NCBI GenBank assembly: GCA_001798455.1
Contig: MGSI01000164.1
Coordinates: forward strand, 1,816 to 15,773
Reading direction: 5' to 3'
Source of the DNA: Deltaproteobacteria bacterium RIFCSPLOWO2_02_FULL_57_26
GTDB taxonomy: Bacteria > Desulfobacterota > Binatia > UBA9968
Length of the DNA stretch: 13,958 bases
Shown: positions 13,580-13,958 of the stretch, in pieces
Position numbering within the stretch: the stretch's first letter is position 1
How the letters are laid out: each line of letters opens with the position of its first letter
The notes under the pieces: generated by a model
Seen by the model: the letters and a program-made list of their open reading frames with translations, nothing else
Databases searched by the model: none
Told to the model about the DNA's origin: nothing
Translations under genes and position numbers: made by a program

Positions 13580-13958
13580 GAAACTGCTCAAGGCTCTTCA
13601 CAATGAAGGAGTTGCCTTTGTCATTATCGGCGGGGCGGCCGCAGTGCTTCAAGGCTCGGCCTATGTGACCGCCGACTTCGATCTCTGTTATTCCAGAACC
13701 AAAGAGAATTTAGAGAAGTTGGCGAGAGCCTTAGCGCCTTTTCATCCGCTACTCCGCGATGCCCCACCGGATCTTCCATTCTGTCTGGATGTCAACGCCC
13801 TGAGGTCGGGGCTTAATTTCACACTTACCACCGATTTAGGTGATTTGGACATTTTGGGCGAGGTCACGGGATTGGGCGGCTATCAAGAAGCGCTGGCGTT
13901 TTCGGAGGAAATGGCGATTTTTGGCCTCCCGTGCAAAGTCTTAACGCTGGAGGGTCTG
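13560..13958 (+). CDS. MNT/AbiEii-like nucleotidyltransferase (partial, runs off the window)
   Basis: The first 133 codons are open to the window edge. The pattern is that of the DNA polymerase beta-type nucleotidyltransferase superfamily. FVIIGGAAAVLQGSAYVTADFDLCYSR carries the GG motif (GGAAA, where many members have GGS) and the catalytic DxD as DFD. A likely third carboxylate lies in GDLDILGEV, and the frame continues FGLPCKVLTLEGL. Relatives include MNT antitoxins, AbiEii toxins and DUF6036-type proteins, which transfer nucleotides to tRNA or to partner proteins. The start is GTG 13560, inside the preceding gene (20-nt overlap), with AGAAGGG at 13538-13544 as a distant RBS. Toxin or antitoxin identity cannot be decided from this fragment. 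Confidence 0.8.
   Translation, partial: MTENDVEKLLKALHNEGVAFVIIGGAAAVLQGSAYVTADFDLCYSRTKENLEKLARALAPFHPLLRDAPPDLPFCLDVNALRSGLNFTLTTDLGDLDILGEVTGLGGYQEALAFSEEMAIFGLPCKVLTLEGL

Overview
The window is about 14 kb of GC-rich (roughly 60% by eye) bacterial chromosome. The organism looks Gram-negative: it has an outer-membrane-type CsgG-like lipoprotein, an NtrB/NtrC sigma-54 signalling pair, remnants of an NMT1-type ABC transporter binding protein and of a REP-associated tyrosine (RAYT) transposase. An uncultured deltaproteobacterium-like lineage (Desulfobacterota/Binatota/Methylomirabilota type) is my best guess, but the sequence alone does not prove it.

Layout. (1) 1-417: a broken dienelactone hydrolase gene with an in-frame stop, a probably lost start codon and a missing C-terminal half. 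(2) 418-590: a repeat-rich gap leading to dnaB (591-1964, +). dnaB is bracketed by two copies (25/26 identical) of an AT-rich repeat. (3) 2071-5269, minus strand: a compact ntrB - ntrC - thiE operon with its own promoter at 5297-5324. thiE overlaps the regulator by 8 nt. (4) 5350-11090, plus strand: the conserved transcription/translation operon rimP - nusA - ylxR - infB - ylxP (DUF503) - rbfA. It is preceded by a strong intrinsic terminator/attenuator just before rimP. The usual next gene, truB, is absent. (5) 11091-11820: about 730 bp without a gene, holding a promoter-like site, several hairpins and a tandem repeat, and ending in the terminator of the next gene. (6) 11825-12712, minus strand: an orphan CsgG/HfaB-like lipoprotein with a good promoter, a strong RBS and a terminator. 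(7) 12890-13275: a graveyard of two abutting broken genes, the C-terminus of an NMT1-type substrate-binding protein and the N-terminus of a RAYT transposase. (8) 13375-13958: a two-gene cassette that runs off the window. It has a 62-aa helical basic protein, possibly translated from a leaderless mRNA, overlapped by a MNT/AbiEii-like nucleotidyltransferase. This toxin-antitoxin-like pair is the best candidate here for a poorly described system.

How the parts fit. Regions 2-4 are housekeeping: replication helicase, nitrogen-type regulation, thiamine synthesis, transcription elongation, translation initiation and ribosome maturation. The edges (1-590 and 11091-13958) are accessory or scarred DNA: pseudogenes, repeats, a transposase relic and a TA-like cassette. 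Two minus-strand genes (thiE and the lipoprotein) converge on plus-strand genes, and ntrB and rimP diverge from a promoter region of about 170 bp.
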